A DNA stretch of 10,088 bases from Lachnospiraceae bacterium (GTDB lineage Bacteria > Bacillota > Clostridia > Lachnospirales > Lachnospiraceae), in NCBI GenBank assembly GCA_020860745.1, contig JAJBTR010000252.1, positions 1 through 10,088 of the forward strand. The letters are read 5' to 3'. A model generated the notes under the pieces. That model saw only the letters and a program-made list of their open reading frames with translations, had not been told where the DNA came from and made no database searches. A program made the position numbers and the translations under genes. Each line of letters begins with the position of its first letter. The first letter of the stretch is position 1. Of this stretch, positions 1 through 6,622 are shown one piece after another.

Positions 1-57
1 GGGTTTGGTCTTGGATAAAAAGTTCGTGAAACAACCCTGCACTCTGAGAAGAAACGG

Positions 58-86
58 TTGTAATTTTTTCCTATATGTGTTATAAA
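58..86 (+). promoter_or_regulatory. Predicted sigma-A promoter of dapA
   Basis: A -35-like TTGTAA (58-63) is followed by a 17-bp spacer and TATAAA (81-86), with TGT directly before the -10 box (extended -10). Transcription would start near 93, leaving a leader of about 97 nt before the dapA ATG. The leader is too short and lacks the folds expected for a lysine riboswitch or T-box. This is a motif match only. Confidence 0.55.
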
Positions 87-189
87 TGATAAAAGTGTCT
101 TTTGGAGGACAGCGGGCTGTTTTCTGATTTTGCACCAGATTCTTAAGAGACAATTTCGAGAATATATATTTCATATGGGAGGAATTAAG

Positions 190-1080
190 ATGCCTATTTT
201 CAGAGGAGCGGGTGTCGCGATCGTGACACCGATGAAGGACAATTATGAAGTGGATTACGAAGCGCTGGAGCAGAATATCAATTATCAGATTGAGAATGGC
301 ACGGACTGCATCGTGATCACAGGCACGACCGGGGAGAGCGCGACACTGACCGAGCAGGAGCATGTGGATGTGATCCGCGCGGCGGTGGAGTTTACGAAGC
401 ATCGTATTCCGGTGGTCGCGGGAACAGGCAGCAACTGTACCAGAACGGCGATTGAGCTTTCCAGAGAGGCGGATGCGATCGGCGTGGACGGCGTGCTTGT
501 CGTGACGCCGTACTATAATAAAGCGACACAGAAGGGGCTGGTGGCGCATTACACTGCCATCGCGAATGCGATCAAGGCGCCGCTGATTATTTATAATGTG
601 CCGTCCCGGACCGGGTGCAATGTCCTTCCGACTACCGTGGCGGAGCTGACAAAGAACGTGGACAATATCGTCGGGATCAAGGATGCCACCGGCAACCTTG
701 CGCAGGCAGCAGAGATGATGCATCTCTGTGACGGGAACCTGGAACTCTATTCCGGCGAGGACGGACAGGTACTTCCGCTGCTCTCCATCGGCGGTATCGG
801 TGTGATTTCCGTTCTCTCCAATGTCGCGCCGCGGCAGACACATGACATGGTGATAGAGTATCTGGAGGGCGACCGCAAAAAGGCAATGCAGATTCAGCTG
901 GATGCGGTTCCGCTGGTCAACGCGCTTTTCTCCGAGGTGAATCCGATTCCGGTGAAAGCGGCCATGGAGATGCTCGGCATGAAAGCAGGGGCGCTGCGGG
1001 CACCGCTGACAGAGATGGAGGATGCGCACAAAGCGGTTCTGCGGCAGGCGCTGATCAACTTCGGCCTGCTGAAGAATTAA
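190..1080 (+). CDS. dapA: 4-hydroxy-tetrahydrodipicolinate synthase
   Basis: DapA condenses pyruvate with aspartate semialdehyde in the first committed step of the diaminopimelate/lysine branch, in the cytoplasm. The 296-residue product has the usual length of this class I aldolase TIM barrel. Visible landmarks are GTTGES (residues 45-50, with T46 and T47), TPYYNK (Y108, Y109), the IIYNVPSRTG segment with Y135 and R140, and the Schiff-base lysine K164 in GIKDATG. These match the catalytic Thr/Tyr/Tyr and Lys of E. coli DapA. The ATG at 190 is chosen because GGGAGGA lies just upstream (about 178-184) and the protein then begins MPIFRGAGVAIVTP as in the family. The frame is open upstream to a TTG at 130, but that extension has no family likeness. 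A promoter precedes the gene and a terminator follows it, and dapB is next. An unrelated member of the DapA/NAL superfamily (for example an aldolase) is possible but unlikely beside dapB. Confidence 0.95.
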   Translation: MPIFRGAGVAIVTPMKDNYEVDYEALEQNINYQIENGTDCIVITGTTGESATLTEQEHVDVIRAAVEFTKHRIPVVAGTGSNCTRTAIELSREADAIGVDGVLVVTPYYNKATQKGLVAHYTAIANAIKAPLIIYNVPSRTGCNVLPTTVAELTKNVDNIVGIKDATGNLAQAAEMMHLCDGNLELYSGEDGQVLPLLSIGGIGVISVLSNVAPRQTHDMVIEYLEGDRKKAMQIQLDAVPLVNALFSEVNPIPVKAAMEMLGMKAGALRAPLTEMEDAHKAVLRQALINFGLLKN

Positions 1081-1110
1081 ATATTTTGTAAAATATAAGT
1101 TTTTTACTTG

Positions 1111-1140
1111 CCCCCGCAGGCTCTGCGGGGGTATTATTGT
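1111..1140 (+). terminator. Intrinsic terminator after dapA
   Basis: A perfect 9-bp stem, CCCCCGCAG (1111-1119) with CTGCGGGGG (1123-1131), has a 3-nt loop and is followed by the T-rich TATTATTGT. It starts 31 bases after the dapA stop. It separates dapA from dapB, so dapB needs either read-through or a promoter of its own. I could not find a convincing promoter in 1141-1237. Confidence 0.8.
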
Positions 1141-1237
1141 ATTATGCGCAGGGGTGCGTAAGGAATATGACAGCTGTGCTGAAGTACAGACATTTATGAG
1201 TGTTCGGATGAGTGTAAATAGAAGGAGGAAATTCACT

Positions 1238-1996
1238 ATGATTAAAGTAATTATGAACGGCTGCAACGGTCATATGGGCCGTGTGATCAGCGATTTGTGT
1301 GCACAGGATGATGGGATTGAGATTGTCGCCGGTGTAGATGTCGATATGGAGGAGGCTTACGGCTATCCGGTTTTTGCAAAAATCGCGGATTGTGATGTGG
1401 CGGCGGACGCCATCATTGATTTCTCCCATGTGAGCTGCATCGACTCTCTGCTGGATTATAGCGTGAAAAAGTCCATTCCGGTTATTGTATGCACCACCGG
1501 TCTCTCCGCGGAGCAGGAGGCGGCAGTGAAAGCGGCCAGTGAGAAAGTGGCGGTGTTAAAATCCGCGAACATGTCATTGGGTATCAATACATTGATGGAA
1601 CTTTTGAAGACGGCGGCAAAATCTCTGGCCGGGGCAGGGTTTGATGTGGAAATTGTGGAAAAGCATCACAACCGGAAGCTGGATGCACCCAGCGGAACTG
1701 CCATTGCGCTTGCAGACTCTGTCAACGAGGCAATGGATGAGGCGTTTACTTATAAGTACGACCGCTTTTCCGAGCGGAAGAAACGCGATCCGATGGAGAT
1801 CGGAATCCAGTCCGTCCGGGGCGGCAATATCGTGGGCGAGCATGAGGTGTTCTTCTGCGGTACCGACGAGGTTGTCACGCTGAAGCACACAGCTTACTCC
1901 CGCGCGATTTTCGGAAAGGGAGCGATTGAGGCGGCGAAATATCTGGCAGGAAAACCGGCGGGATTTTATGACATGGGGGATGTCATCCGCGGGTAG
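1238..1996 (+). CDS. dapB: 4-hydroxy-tetrahydrodipicolinate reductase
   Basis: DapB reduces the DapA product with NAD(P)H to tetrahydrodipicolinate, the second step of the diaminopimelate/lysine branch. The 252-residue product opens with the Rossmann nucleotide loop GCNGHMG (residues 8-14). It has CTTGLS (85-90), SANMSLG (109-115), and the diagnostic catalytic segment EKHHNRKLDAPSGTA (141-155), in which H143 and K147 correspond to E. coli H159 and K163. SVRGGNIVGEHEV (192-204) and the C-terminal FYDMGDVI are also typical. The ATG at 1238 is chosen because GGAGGAA (1224-1230) sits 7 nt upstream and the Rossmann motif then starts at the N-terminus. The frame is open back to 1154, but that part resembles nothing. 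The gene follows dapA in the same direction, but with a terminator between them. A small hairpin (CTGTGC 1174-1179 / GTACAG 1184-1189) lies in its leader. Confidence 0.95.
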   Translation: MIKVIMNGCNGHMGRVISDLCAQDDGIEIVAGVDVDMEEAYGYPVFAKIADCDVAADAIIDFSHVSCIDSLLDYSVKKSIPVIVCTTGLSAEQEAAVKAASEKVAVLKSANMSLGINTLMELLKTAAKSLAGAGFDVEIVEKHHNRKLDAPSGTAIALADSVNEAMDEAFTYKYDRFSERKKRDPMEIGIQSVRGGNIVGEHEVFFCGTDEVVTLKHTAYSRAIFGKGAIEAAKYLAGKPAGFYDMGDVIRG

Positions 1997-2236
1997 GTCT
2001 AAGGAACTGTCATAAAATAGCTTATACATCCAGCACAATCTGCACAAGTTATTTTGTGTCAGTTTCTAATAGCATGGGGATCAGTTCTGCGATAAATTGT
2101 CTGCGGTACTTTATTTCGCACGGAAAGAATGATGGCAGAAAGAGGATATGCGGCTTGTGCAGAACATATAGTAAAAATAATCTGAAAGTTTAAATGGATG
2201 GATGCAGAGAGAAAATAGTATGAGGGGGATTATATT

Positions 2237-4201
2237 ATGAAAAACGCAGATTTAAAATATCTGAAGGTGCTGGCGAACCAGTATCCCAACATCGCCTCCG
2301 TGGCCACGGAGATTGTGAACCTGAAGGCAATTATGAGCCTGCCGAAAGGAACAGAGCATTTTATTACGGATGTGCACGGAGAGTATGAGCAGTTCCGCCA
2401 TGTCATGAACAGCGGATCCGGCGCGATCCAGAGGAAGATTGAGGACGAGTTCGGCAGCACTCTGGGAATTCCGGAAAAACGGACGCTGGCCATGCTGATC
2501 TATTACCCGGAGGTTAAAATTCGTCAGATCCGGCAGCAGATTCCGGATGAGGAGAATATGACGGACTGGTACCGGGTGACGATATTCCGTCTGATCCGCG
2601 TGTGCAAGAACGCGTCGTCCAAGTACACCCGCTCCAAGGTGCGCAAGTCGCTGCCGAAGGATTTTGCCTACGTTATCGAGGAACTGATGACGGGCCGTCC
2701 GGATGTGGCGGACCAGGAATCCTATTATAATGAAATCATCAATTCCGTGATTCAGACCGGCCGCGCTTCTGAGCTGATCTGTGATTTCTGCCATCTGATC
2801 CGGCGGTTTACGGTGGATCACCTCCATGTGGTAGGCGATATTTTTGACAGGGGTCCGTATCCGCACCTGATTATGGACGAACTGATGGCGCACCATTCAG
2901 TGGACATTCAGTGGGGCAACCATGATATCCTCTGGATGGGTGCGGCGGCCGGTTCGGAGGCCTGCATGTGCAATATGCTTCGGATCTCGGCGCGCTACGG
3001 CAATCTGTCCATTCTGGAGGATGCCTACGGCATCAATATGATTCCGCTGATGCGCCTGGCATTGGAGTTTTATCCGAAGCCGGTCAGCAAGGCGTTTGCC
3101 GTGCATGTTTCCGATGACGAGTACGACCGCAGCTTTGCGGAGATCGATGCGAAGATGCAGAAAGCGATTTCAGTCATTCAGTTTAAGGTGGAAGGACAGA
3201 CGATTCTGCGCCATCCTGACTGGGAGATGGACGACCGTCTTCTGCTGGATAAGATGGATCTGGAGAAAGGAACAATTCTTTTAGACGGCGTGGAATATCC
3301 GTTAAACGATACGAATTTCCCGACGATAGACCCGGAGCATCCGTATGAACTGACTTATGAAGAGCAGGATGTGGTGGATCGTCTGAAACACAGCTTCCAG
3401 CAGAGCGAGCGCCTGCAGCGCCATATCCGCTTCCTCTATACCAAGGGAAGTCTCTATAAAGTCTACAACGGAAACCTGTTGTTCCACGGTTGTGTGCCGT
3501 TAAACGACGACGGCAGTTTCCAGGAAGTGGAGCTCTTCGGGAAAAAATACAGCGGGAAGTCCCTCTATGATATTCTGGAGCACTATGCGCGCAAAGGCTA
3601 CTATTCGCTGGATCTGCAGGAAAAGAGAAACGGGGAGGATATCCTCTGGTATATCTGGCTGAGCAAGAATTCGCCGGTGTTCGGGAAAAAGAAGATGGCT
3701 ACGTTCGAGCGTTATTTCATTGATGATAAGGCAACACACAAGGAGCCGAAGAACGCCTACTATGAGCTCTATGAGCAGGAAGAAATTCTGGATAAGATTC
3801 TGGTGGAATTCGGGCTTGACCCGAAGGGAGCTCACATTATCAACGGTCATGTCCCCGTGATTGTGAAAAAAGGAGAGTCCCCGATGAAGTGCGGCGGGAA
3901 GCTGCTGGTCATCGACGGCGGTTTTTCCAAAGCGTATCAGCCGAAGACCGGTATCGCGGGTTATACTCTGATCTACAATTCCTACGGGCTGATTCTGGCC
4001 GCCCATGAGCCTTTCGAGTCTCTGGAGCAGACAGTGCTGACCGAGACCTGCATGCACTCTCATATCGTGATGGATGAGAATGTGACGAAGCGCAAGATGG
4101 TGGCGGACACGGACACCGGGAAAATGCTGCGGGAGCAGATTGAGGAACTGGAAGAACTGCTGGAGGCTTACCGAAGCGGTGCGATTGTGGAAAAGGCGTA
4201 G
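2237..4201 (+). CDS. fbp: Fructose-1,6-bisphosphatase, class III (Firmicutes type)
   Basis: The enzyme hydrolyses fructose 1,6-bisphosphate to fructose 6-phosphate in gluconeogenesis. The 654-residue length and sequence fit the large class III family typical of Firmicutes (B. subtilis Fbp), which has a calcineurin-like metallophosphatase core and is unrelated to the class I and II enzymes. Metal-site motifs appear in order: DVHGEY (D45, H47), GDIFDRGP (D201, D204, R205), GNHD (227-230), a distal GHVP (537-540, H538), and IDGG (559-562). The region between about 240 and 530 is the family-specific insertion. The ATG at 2237 has GAGGGGG (2222-2228) 8 nt upstream. The 240-bp gap after dapB has no terminator that I can see. 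A weak TTGTGC (2155-2160) / TAATCT (2178-2183) pair with a 17-bp spacer is the best promoter guess, at low confidence. The gene has no metabolic partner beside it and may be its own transcription unit. Confidence 0.95.
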   Translation: MKNADLKYLKVLANQYPNIASVATEIVNLKAIMSLPKGTEHFITDVHGEYEQFRHVMNSGSGAIQRKIEDEFGSTLGIPEKRTLAMLIYYPEVKIRQIRQQIPDEENMTDWYRVTIFRLIRVCKNASSKYTRSKVRKSLPKDFAYVIEELMTGRPDVADQESYYNEIINSVIQTGRASELICDFCHLIRRFTVDHLHVVGDIFDRGPYPHLIMDELMAHHSVDIQWGNHDILWMGAAAGSEACMCNMLRISARYGNLSILEDAYGINMIPLMRLALEFYPKPVSKAFAVHVSDDEYDRSFAEIDAKMQKAISVIQFKVEGQTILRHPDWEMDDRLLLDKMDLEKGTILLDGVEYPLNDTNFPTIDPEHPYELTYEEQDVVDRLKHSFQQSERLQRHIRFLYTKGSLYKVYNGNLLFHGCVPLNDDGSFQEVELFGKKYSGKSLYDILEHYARKGYYSLDLQEKRNGEDILWYIWLSKNSPVFGKKKMATFERYFIDDKATHKEPKNAYYELYEQEEILDKILVEFGLDPKGAHIINGHVPVIVKKGESPMKCGGKLLVIDGGFSKAYQPKTGIAGYTLIYNSYGLILAAHEPFESLEQTVLTETCMHSHIVMDENVTKRKMVADTDTGKMLREQIEELEELLEAYRSGAIVEKA

Positions 4202-4260
4202 GCGGCTGACGGACAGGATTTATTGGTTGACGATTATGCAAAGATTTGTATGAAGTCTGG

Positions 4261-4401
4261 TTGACCGGGGAAATAGAGAAAAAACAGATGAATCGTGTAA
4301 ACGAAGCCGAAATTGACCCGAGAAATAGAGAAAAAGCGTAAGAATCGTGTAGATGAAGCCGTAATCGACCCGGGAAATGGAAGGAAAGCAGAAAACCGTG
4401 T
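4261..4401. repeat. 52-bp tandem repeat, two full copies and one partial
   Basis: Unit 1 is 4261-4312 and unit 2 is 4313-4364. By hand they match at 43 of 52 positions without gaps. Unit 3 (4365 to about 4401) keeps the first 37 or so positions with one deletion and more substitutions. Shared cores are TTGACC, GAAATAGAGAAAAA, AATCGTGTA and GAAGCCG. Each full unit has a small potential hairpin, TCGT-GTAA-ACGA (4293-4304) and TCGT-GTAG-ATGA (4345-4356); the change in the second keeps pairing through a G-U pair. The period is not a multiple of three and no plausible protein is encoded, so this is non-coding. It occupies the 340-bp gap 4202-4541 between convergent fbp and mscL, which otherwise holds only the mscL terminator. 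The origin is unknown. Confidence 0.85.
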
Positions 4402-4490
4402 CAAATAAATGCAGGCACATGTATAGTTTGTGCAAGTACATTAAGAACTAAAAAAGAAACTTTAAAAATCCAAATATGAAAAAACAGATA

Positions 4491-4520
4491 GAAAAAAGCC
4501 CCTGCATGAACTGCAGGGGC
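4491..4520 (-). terminator. Intrinsic terminator of mscL
   Basis: On the minus strand a 9-bp perfect stem (GCCCCTGCA 4498-4506 with TGCAGGGGC 4512-4520, loop of 5 nt) is followed by a run of six Ts (read from the A-run 4492-4497). It lies 21 bases past the mscL stop. On the plus strand a weaker T-run (TCTGCTTTTTT) also follows the stem, so it may stop fbp transcripts too. Confidence 0.85.
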
Positions 4521-4541
4521 TCTGCTTTTTAAGGAAAAGTT

Positions 4542-5006
4542 TTACATCTCCACATCCATCAGCTGAGAAGTGCAGTTCGGACAGCGGGTCGCCGCGATAT
4601 GTATCTCTGACTGGCAGAACGGGCAGGTCTTGGTCGTCGGCTCTTCGGGAGCTTCCTCTTTCTTCAGACCATTGCGCATGGTGTTGATCACTTTTACAAT
4701 CAGGAATACTACCAGCGCCATGATGATGAAGTTGATGATGTTGGAGATAAAGGAGCCGTATTTGATTACGGCGGCTCCGGCTGCCTCGGCTGCCTCCAGG
4801 GTTTCATACTGTGTTCCGTTCAGGGATACGAACAGGTTGGAAAAATCGATATGACCTGTGAATAATCCCAGGAACGGATTGATGATGTCGTCCACCAGGG
4901 AGCTGATGATGGATGTGAAAGCTGCGCCGATGATCATGCCGATGGCCAGGTCCATCATGTTGCCCTTAAGGGCGAACTCTTTGAATTCTTGGATAAATTT
5001 CTTCAT
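4542..5006 (-). CDS. mscL: Large-conductance mechanosensitive channel with C-terminal zinc ribbon
   Basis: MscL is a homopentameric membrane channel that opens under high membrane tension and releases solutes during hypo-osmotic shock. The 154-residue product begins with the amphipathic N-terminal helix and the family signature FALKGNMMDLAIGMIIG (residues 11-27), which leads into TM1 (about 16-44, ending VDDIINP). A periplasmic loop of about 45-82 follows, then TM2 (about 84-107, ending in basic residues). After a short acidic/proline linker (117-126), the tail has two Cys pairs, C128-x2-C131 and C142-x2-C145, a probable zinc ribbon in the cytoplasm. The tail is absent from E. coli MscL, although I recall similar tails in clostridial homologues. 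The start is fixed by AAGGAGGA (minus strand, 5018-5011), 4 nt upstream of the ATG. The gene has its own promoter and terminator, so it is monocistronic. Confidence 0.95.
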   Translation of the reverse strand: MKKFIQEFKEFALKGNMMDLAIGMIIGAAFTSIISSLVDDIINPFLGLFTGHIDFSNLFVSLNGTQYETLEAAEAAGAAVIKYGSFISNIINFIIMALVVFLIVKVINTMRNGLKKEEAPEEPTTKTCPFCQSEIHIAATRCPNCTSQLMDVEM

Positions 5007-5053
5007 ATTTTCCTCCTTTGCACAAATCTGTGAAAATCTGTGATATTAGACAT

Positions 5054-5062
5054 ATCATAGCA
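5054..5062 (-). promoter_or_regulatory. Predicted extended -10 promoter of mscL
   Basis: Read on the minus strand, TGCTATGAT gives an extended -10 (TGn followed by TATGAT, 5 of 6 to consensus). It lies about 47 bp upstream of the mscL ATG. The hexamer 17 bp further upstream (TATACG, 5082-5077) is a poor -35, as is tolerated for extended -10 promoters. Confidence 0.45.
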
Positions 5063-5095
5063 CAAAAGGTTAGAATCGTATAGATTTTTTTGTGC
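5060..5095. repeat. Inverted repeat overlapping the mscL promoter
   Basis: GCACAAAA (5060-5067) and TTTTGTGC (5088-5095) are perfect 8-bp arms 20 bp apart. They flank the region where the -35 of the predicted mscL promoter would lie. The arrangement could be an operator for a dimeric regulator or chance in an A+T-rich gap. The rest of the 400-bp divergent region 5007-5406 holds only the two promoter candidates. I see nothing in 5103-5276. Confidence 0.35.
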
Positions 5096-5276
5096 CGATT
5101 TGCTATATTTTTTGTTTTATCTATTTTTCTTTAGCAGCCTGTAAAATGCGGAAAAATTTTGGGGGTTTGAAAAATCCGGAACTTTATACTTTGTGTGGCA
5201 GGAGTCTGGGATGCGGTGTTTCACCGTGGACAGAGTCTGGAGTGCTGCAATTTATGCGCAGCAGGATTCGTTGGCG

Positions 5277-5305
5277 TTGCGATTCAAAGCGAAATGTGTT
5301 ATCAT
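5277..5305 (+). promoter_or_regulatory. Predicted promoter of the AEC permease gene
   Basis: TTGCGA (5277-5282), a 17-bp spacer and TATCAT (5300-5305) with TGT directly before the -10 box form a good extended -10 promoter. Its build is the same as that of the dapA promoter. It would give a leader of about 95 nt before the ATG at 5407. Confidence 0.5.
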
Positions 5306-5406
5306 ATGAAACGCCGTTCGAATGGAATGTTTTCTGTCTGAGTGTTTTGTGAGAGATTTTGAAGAGTTATCCGGAGAGTGCATGCAGGTGTTAAGGAGAT
5401 GTGAGT

Positions 5407-6339
5407 ATGGTAATTGCAACAACAATGTGTAAACTGCTGATCGCGATGCTGATCGGCTTTTATCTGTTCCGGAAAGGAATTCTGAACAGGGAAGTCAATG
5501 CGAAACTGTCCTCTCTGATTGTTCAGATCACCTGTCCGTGTATCATTCTGAACAGTATTTCGTCTGTTTCCCACGATAATCCGCAGATGGTGCTGAAGCT
5601 GTTTCTGGCGGGAATCGTAATTTATGCGGTTTTTGTCGTCCTTGCCCGCGTTTTTACAAAAATCATGCGGGTGCCCGCTCACCTGCGCGGGACCTATATG
5701 TGTATGTTTATCTTTTCCAACAATACATTTATGGGATATCCGGTTGTGCAGGCGCTGTTCGGCGACAGTGCGATTTTCTATATCACGATTTTTAATATGC
5801 CGTTTAATATCCTGTTTTTCACGCTGGCGCTGCACTATTTTCAGAAGGATGCCGCGATTGAATCGGATAATCTGGAGAAGCTGAAGACAGATCCGCGCAG
5901 CCTGATCAATAACGGAATCATTGCGTCCGTTGCCGCGCTGATCATTTACTTTGTCAATATTCCGATGCCAGATATTTTTTATGAGTGCGTGGGCTTCATC
6001 GGCAATATCACAACGCCCTTGTCCATGATCATCATCGGATCTTCCATGGCGGCGGCCTCCTTAAAGGAGATTAAGACGGAAAAAGGCATCTGGCCCATGC
6101 TGCCGATCCGCCTGGGCGTCCTGCCGCTGATTGTCTGGGCCTTTATGCATCTGTGGACCAACGACCCGACGATCATCAGCATCTGTACGATCGGTGCCGG
6201 TATGCCGGTGGCCTCCCTGGTGGCTATGGGGAGCGCACCCTACCCGAGACAGAACAAGGCGGCCTCCATCGGTGTGGTCGTTTCCACACTGTGTTCGCTG
6301 GTGACAATTCCGATTATGGCCGCCCTGCTTGGGGCGTGA
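5407..6339 (+). CDS. AEC-family permease (auxin efflux carrier type)
   Basis: This is a predicted inner-membrane transporter of the AEC (Mem_trans) family. Bacterial members move malate, malonate or amino acids, and some are promiscuous exporters; the substrate cannot be told here. The 310-residue product shows about ten hydrophobic segments: roughly 3-20, 34-52, 61-84, 98-117, 121-143, 167-184, 192-216, 232-249, 255-275 and 288-308. A hydrophilic loop (148-166) splits the protein into two halves of about five segments. Family hallmarks are the helix-breaking ITCPCIILN (41-49), SNNTFMGYPV (104-113), TPLSMIIIGSSMA (203-215) and the closing STLCSLVTIPIM (293-304). The ATG at 5407 is preferred over the in-frame GTG at 5401 because AAGGAG (5393-5398) is 8 nt from the ATG but only 2 nt from the GTG. 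The gene stands alone under its own promoter, divergent from mscL and convergent with the glycosyltransferase. Confidence 0.88.
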   Translation: MVIATTMCKLLIAMLIGFYLFRKGILNREVNAKLSSLIVQITCPCIILNSISSVSHDNPQMVLKLFLAGIVIYAVFVVLARVFTKIMRVPAHLRGTYMCMFIFSNNTFMGYPVVQALFGDSAIFYITIFNMPFNILFFTLALHYFQKDAAIESDNLEKLKTDPRSLINNGIIASVAALIIYFVNIPMPDIFYECVGFIGNITTPLSMIIIGSSMAAASLKEIKTEKGIWPMLPIRLGVLPLIVWAFMHLWTNDPTIISICTIGAGMPVASLVAMGSAPYPRQNKAASIGVVVSTLCSLVTIPIMAALLGA

Positions 6340-6427
6340 GTTATCGGGAAAGTGTTGCGGACAGGATAATGATCAGCATGCCTGAATGGCTAAGAAACAG
6401 CCTGTTAAATGAAAGGATTTAAGGAAA

Positions 6428-6466
6428 GCCGCTCACTGAGGCAAATGATGTACTCCCGTGGGCGGC
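6428..6466. terminator. Hairpin between convergent permease and glycosyltransferase genes
   Basis: GCCGCTCAC (6428-6436) pairs with GTGGGCGGC (6458-6466) through a 9-bp stem with one G-U, closing a 21-nt loop that can pair a little further (GAG/CTC). It lies 28 bp beyond the restored-frame stop of the glycosyltransferase and 88 bp beyond the permease stop. The flanks are only mildly T-rich on either strand, so it is a weak bidirectional terminator at best. Confidence 0.4.
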
Positions 6467-6493
6467 AATCTTTATAGAGTATAGCTTCATCAG

Positions 6494-6622
6494 TTAGTTA
6501 AAACCGATTACTTTCTGGGAAATTTTGTATATCGTGAGGGCAATGCCCCGTCCTCCTTTCCCCGGCAGGTGGAGCGTCTGTCCCATAATCCTTCGCCGCA
6601 GATAGTGGAAGAGCCGGATGTC
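6494..6622 (-). other. Out-of-frame 3' tail of the glycosyltransferase gene
   Basis: Reading the minus strand one frame over, from 6622 to the TAA at 6496-6494, gives 42 sense codons starting DIRLFHYLRRRIMGQ and containing LPGKGGRGIAL, YKISQKVIGFN and a stop. This closely resembles the C-terminus I know from related Lachnospiraceae glycosyltransferases. The frame actually in use gives a cysteine-, serine- and arginine-rich tail with no likeness to the family. Adding one A to the four-A run at 6626-6623 would join the two frames and give a 338-residue protein. Confidence 0.7.

Noticed and set aside
109..120. Small ACAGC/GCTGT hairpin followed by Ts in the dapA leader, as an attenuator
   Set aside because: It has only four stable pairs and a weak T stretch, with no alternative fold or leader peptide seen.
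130..189. Upstream in-frame extension of dapA from a TTG at 130
   Set aside because: The extra 20 residues have no family likeness, and the strong ribosome binding site lies directly before the ATG at 190.
1154..1237. Upstream extension of dapB
   Set aside because: It adds 28 residues before the normal Rossmann N-terminus; GGAGGAA before the ATG at 1238 fixes the start.
3500..4063. 187-residue open frame antisense to fbp
   Set aside because: It is a shadow of the conserved fbp frame.
4220..4441. 73-residue minus-strand open frame across the repeats
   Set aside because: It has no ribosome binding site, reads the repeats in changing frames and resembles no protein.
4202..4490. CRISPR-like array
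   Set aside because: The repeats are directly adjacent and degenerate, with no unique spacers and no cas genes nearby.
5092..5352. 86-residue plus-strand open frame in the mscL/permease gap
   Set aside because: It has no ribosome binding site, spans the predicted permease promoter and has no recognisable motif.
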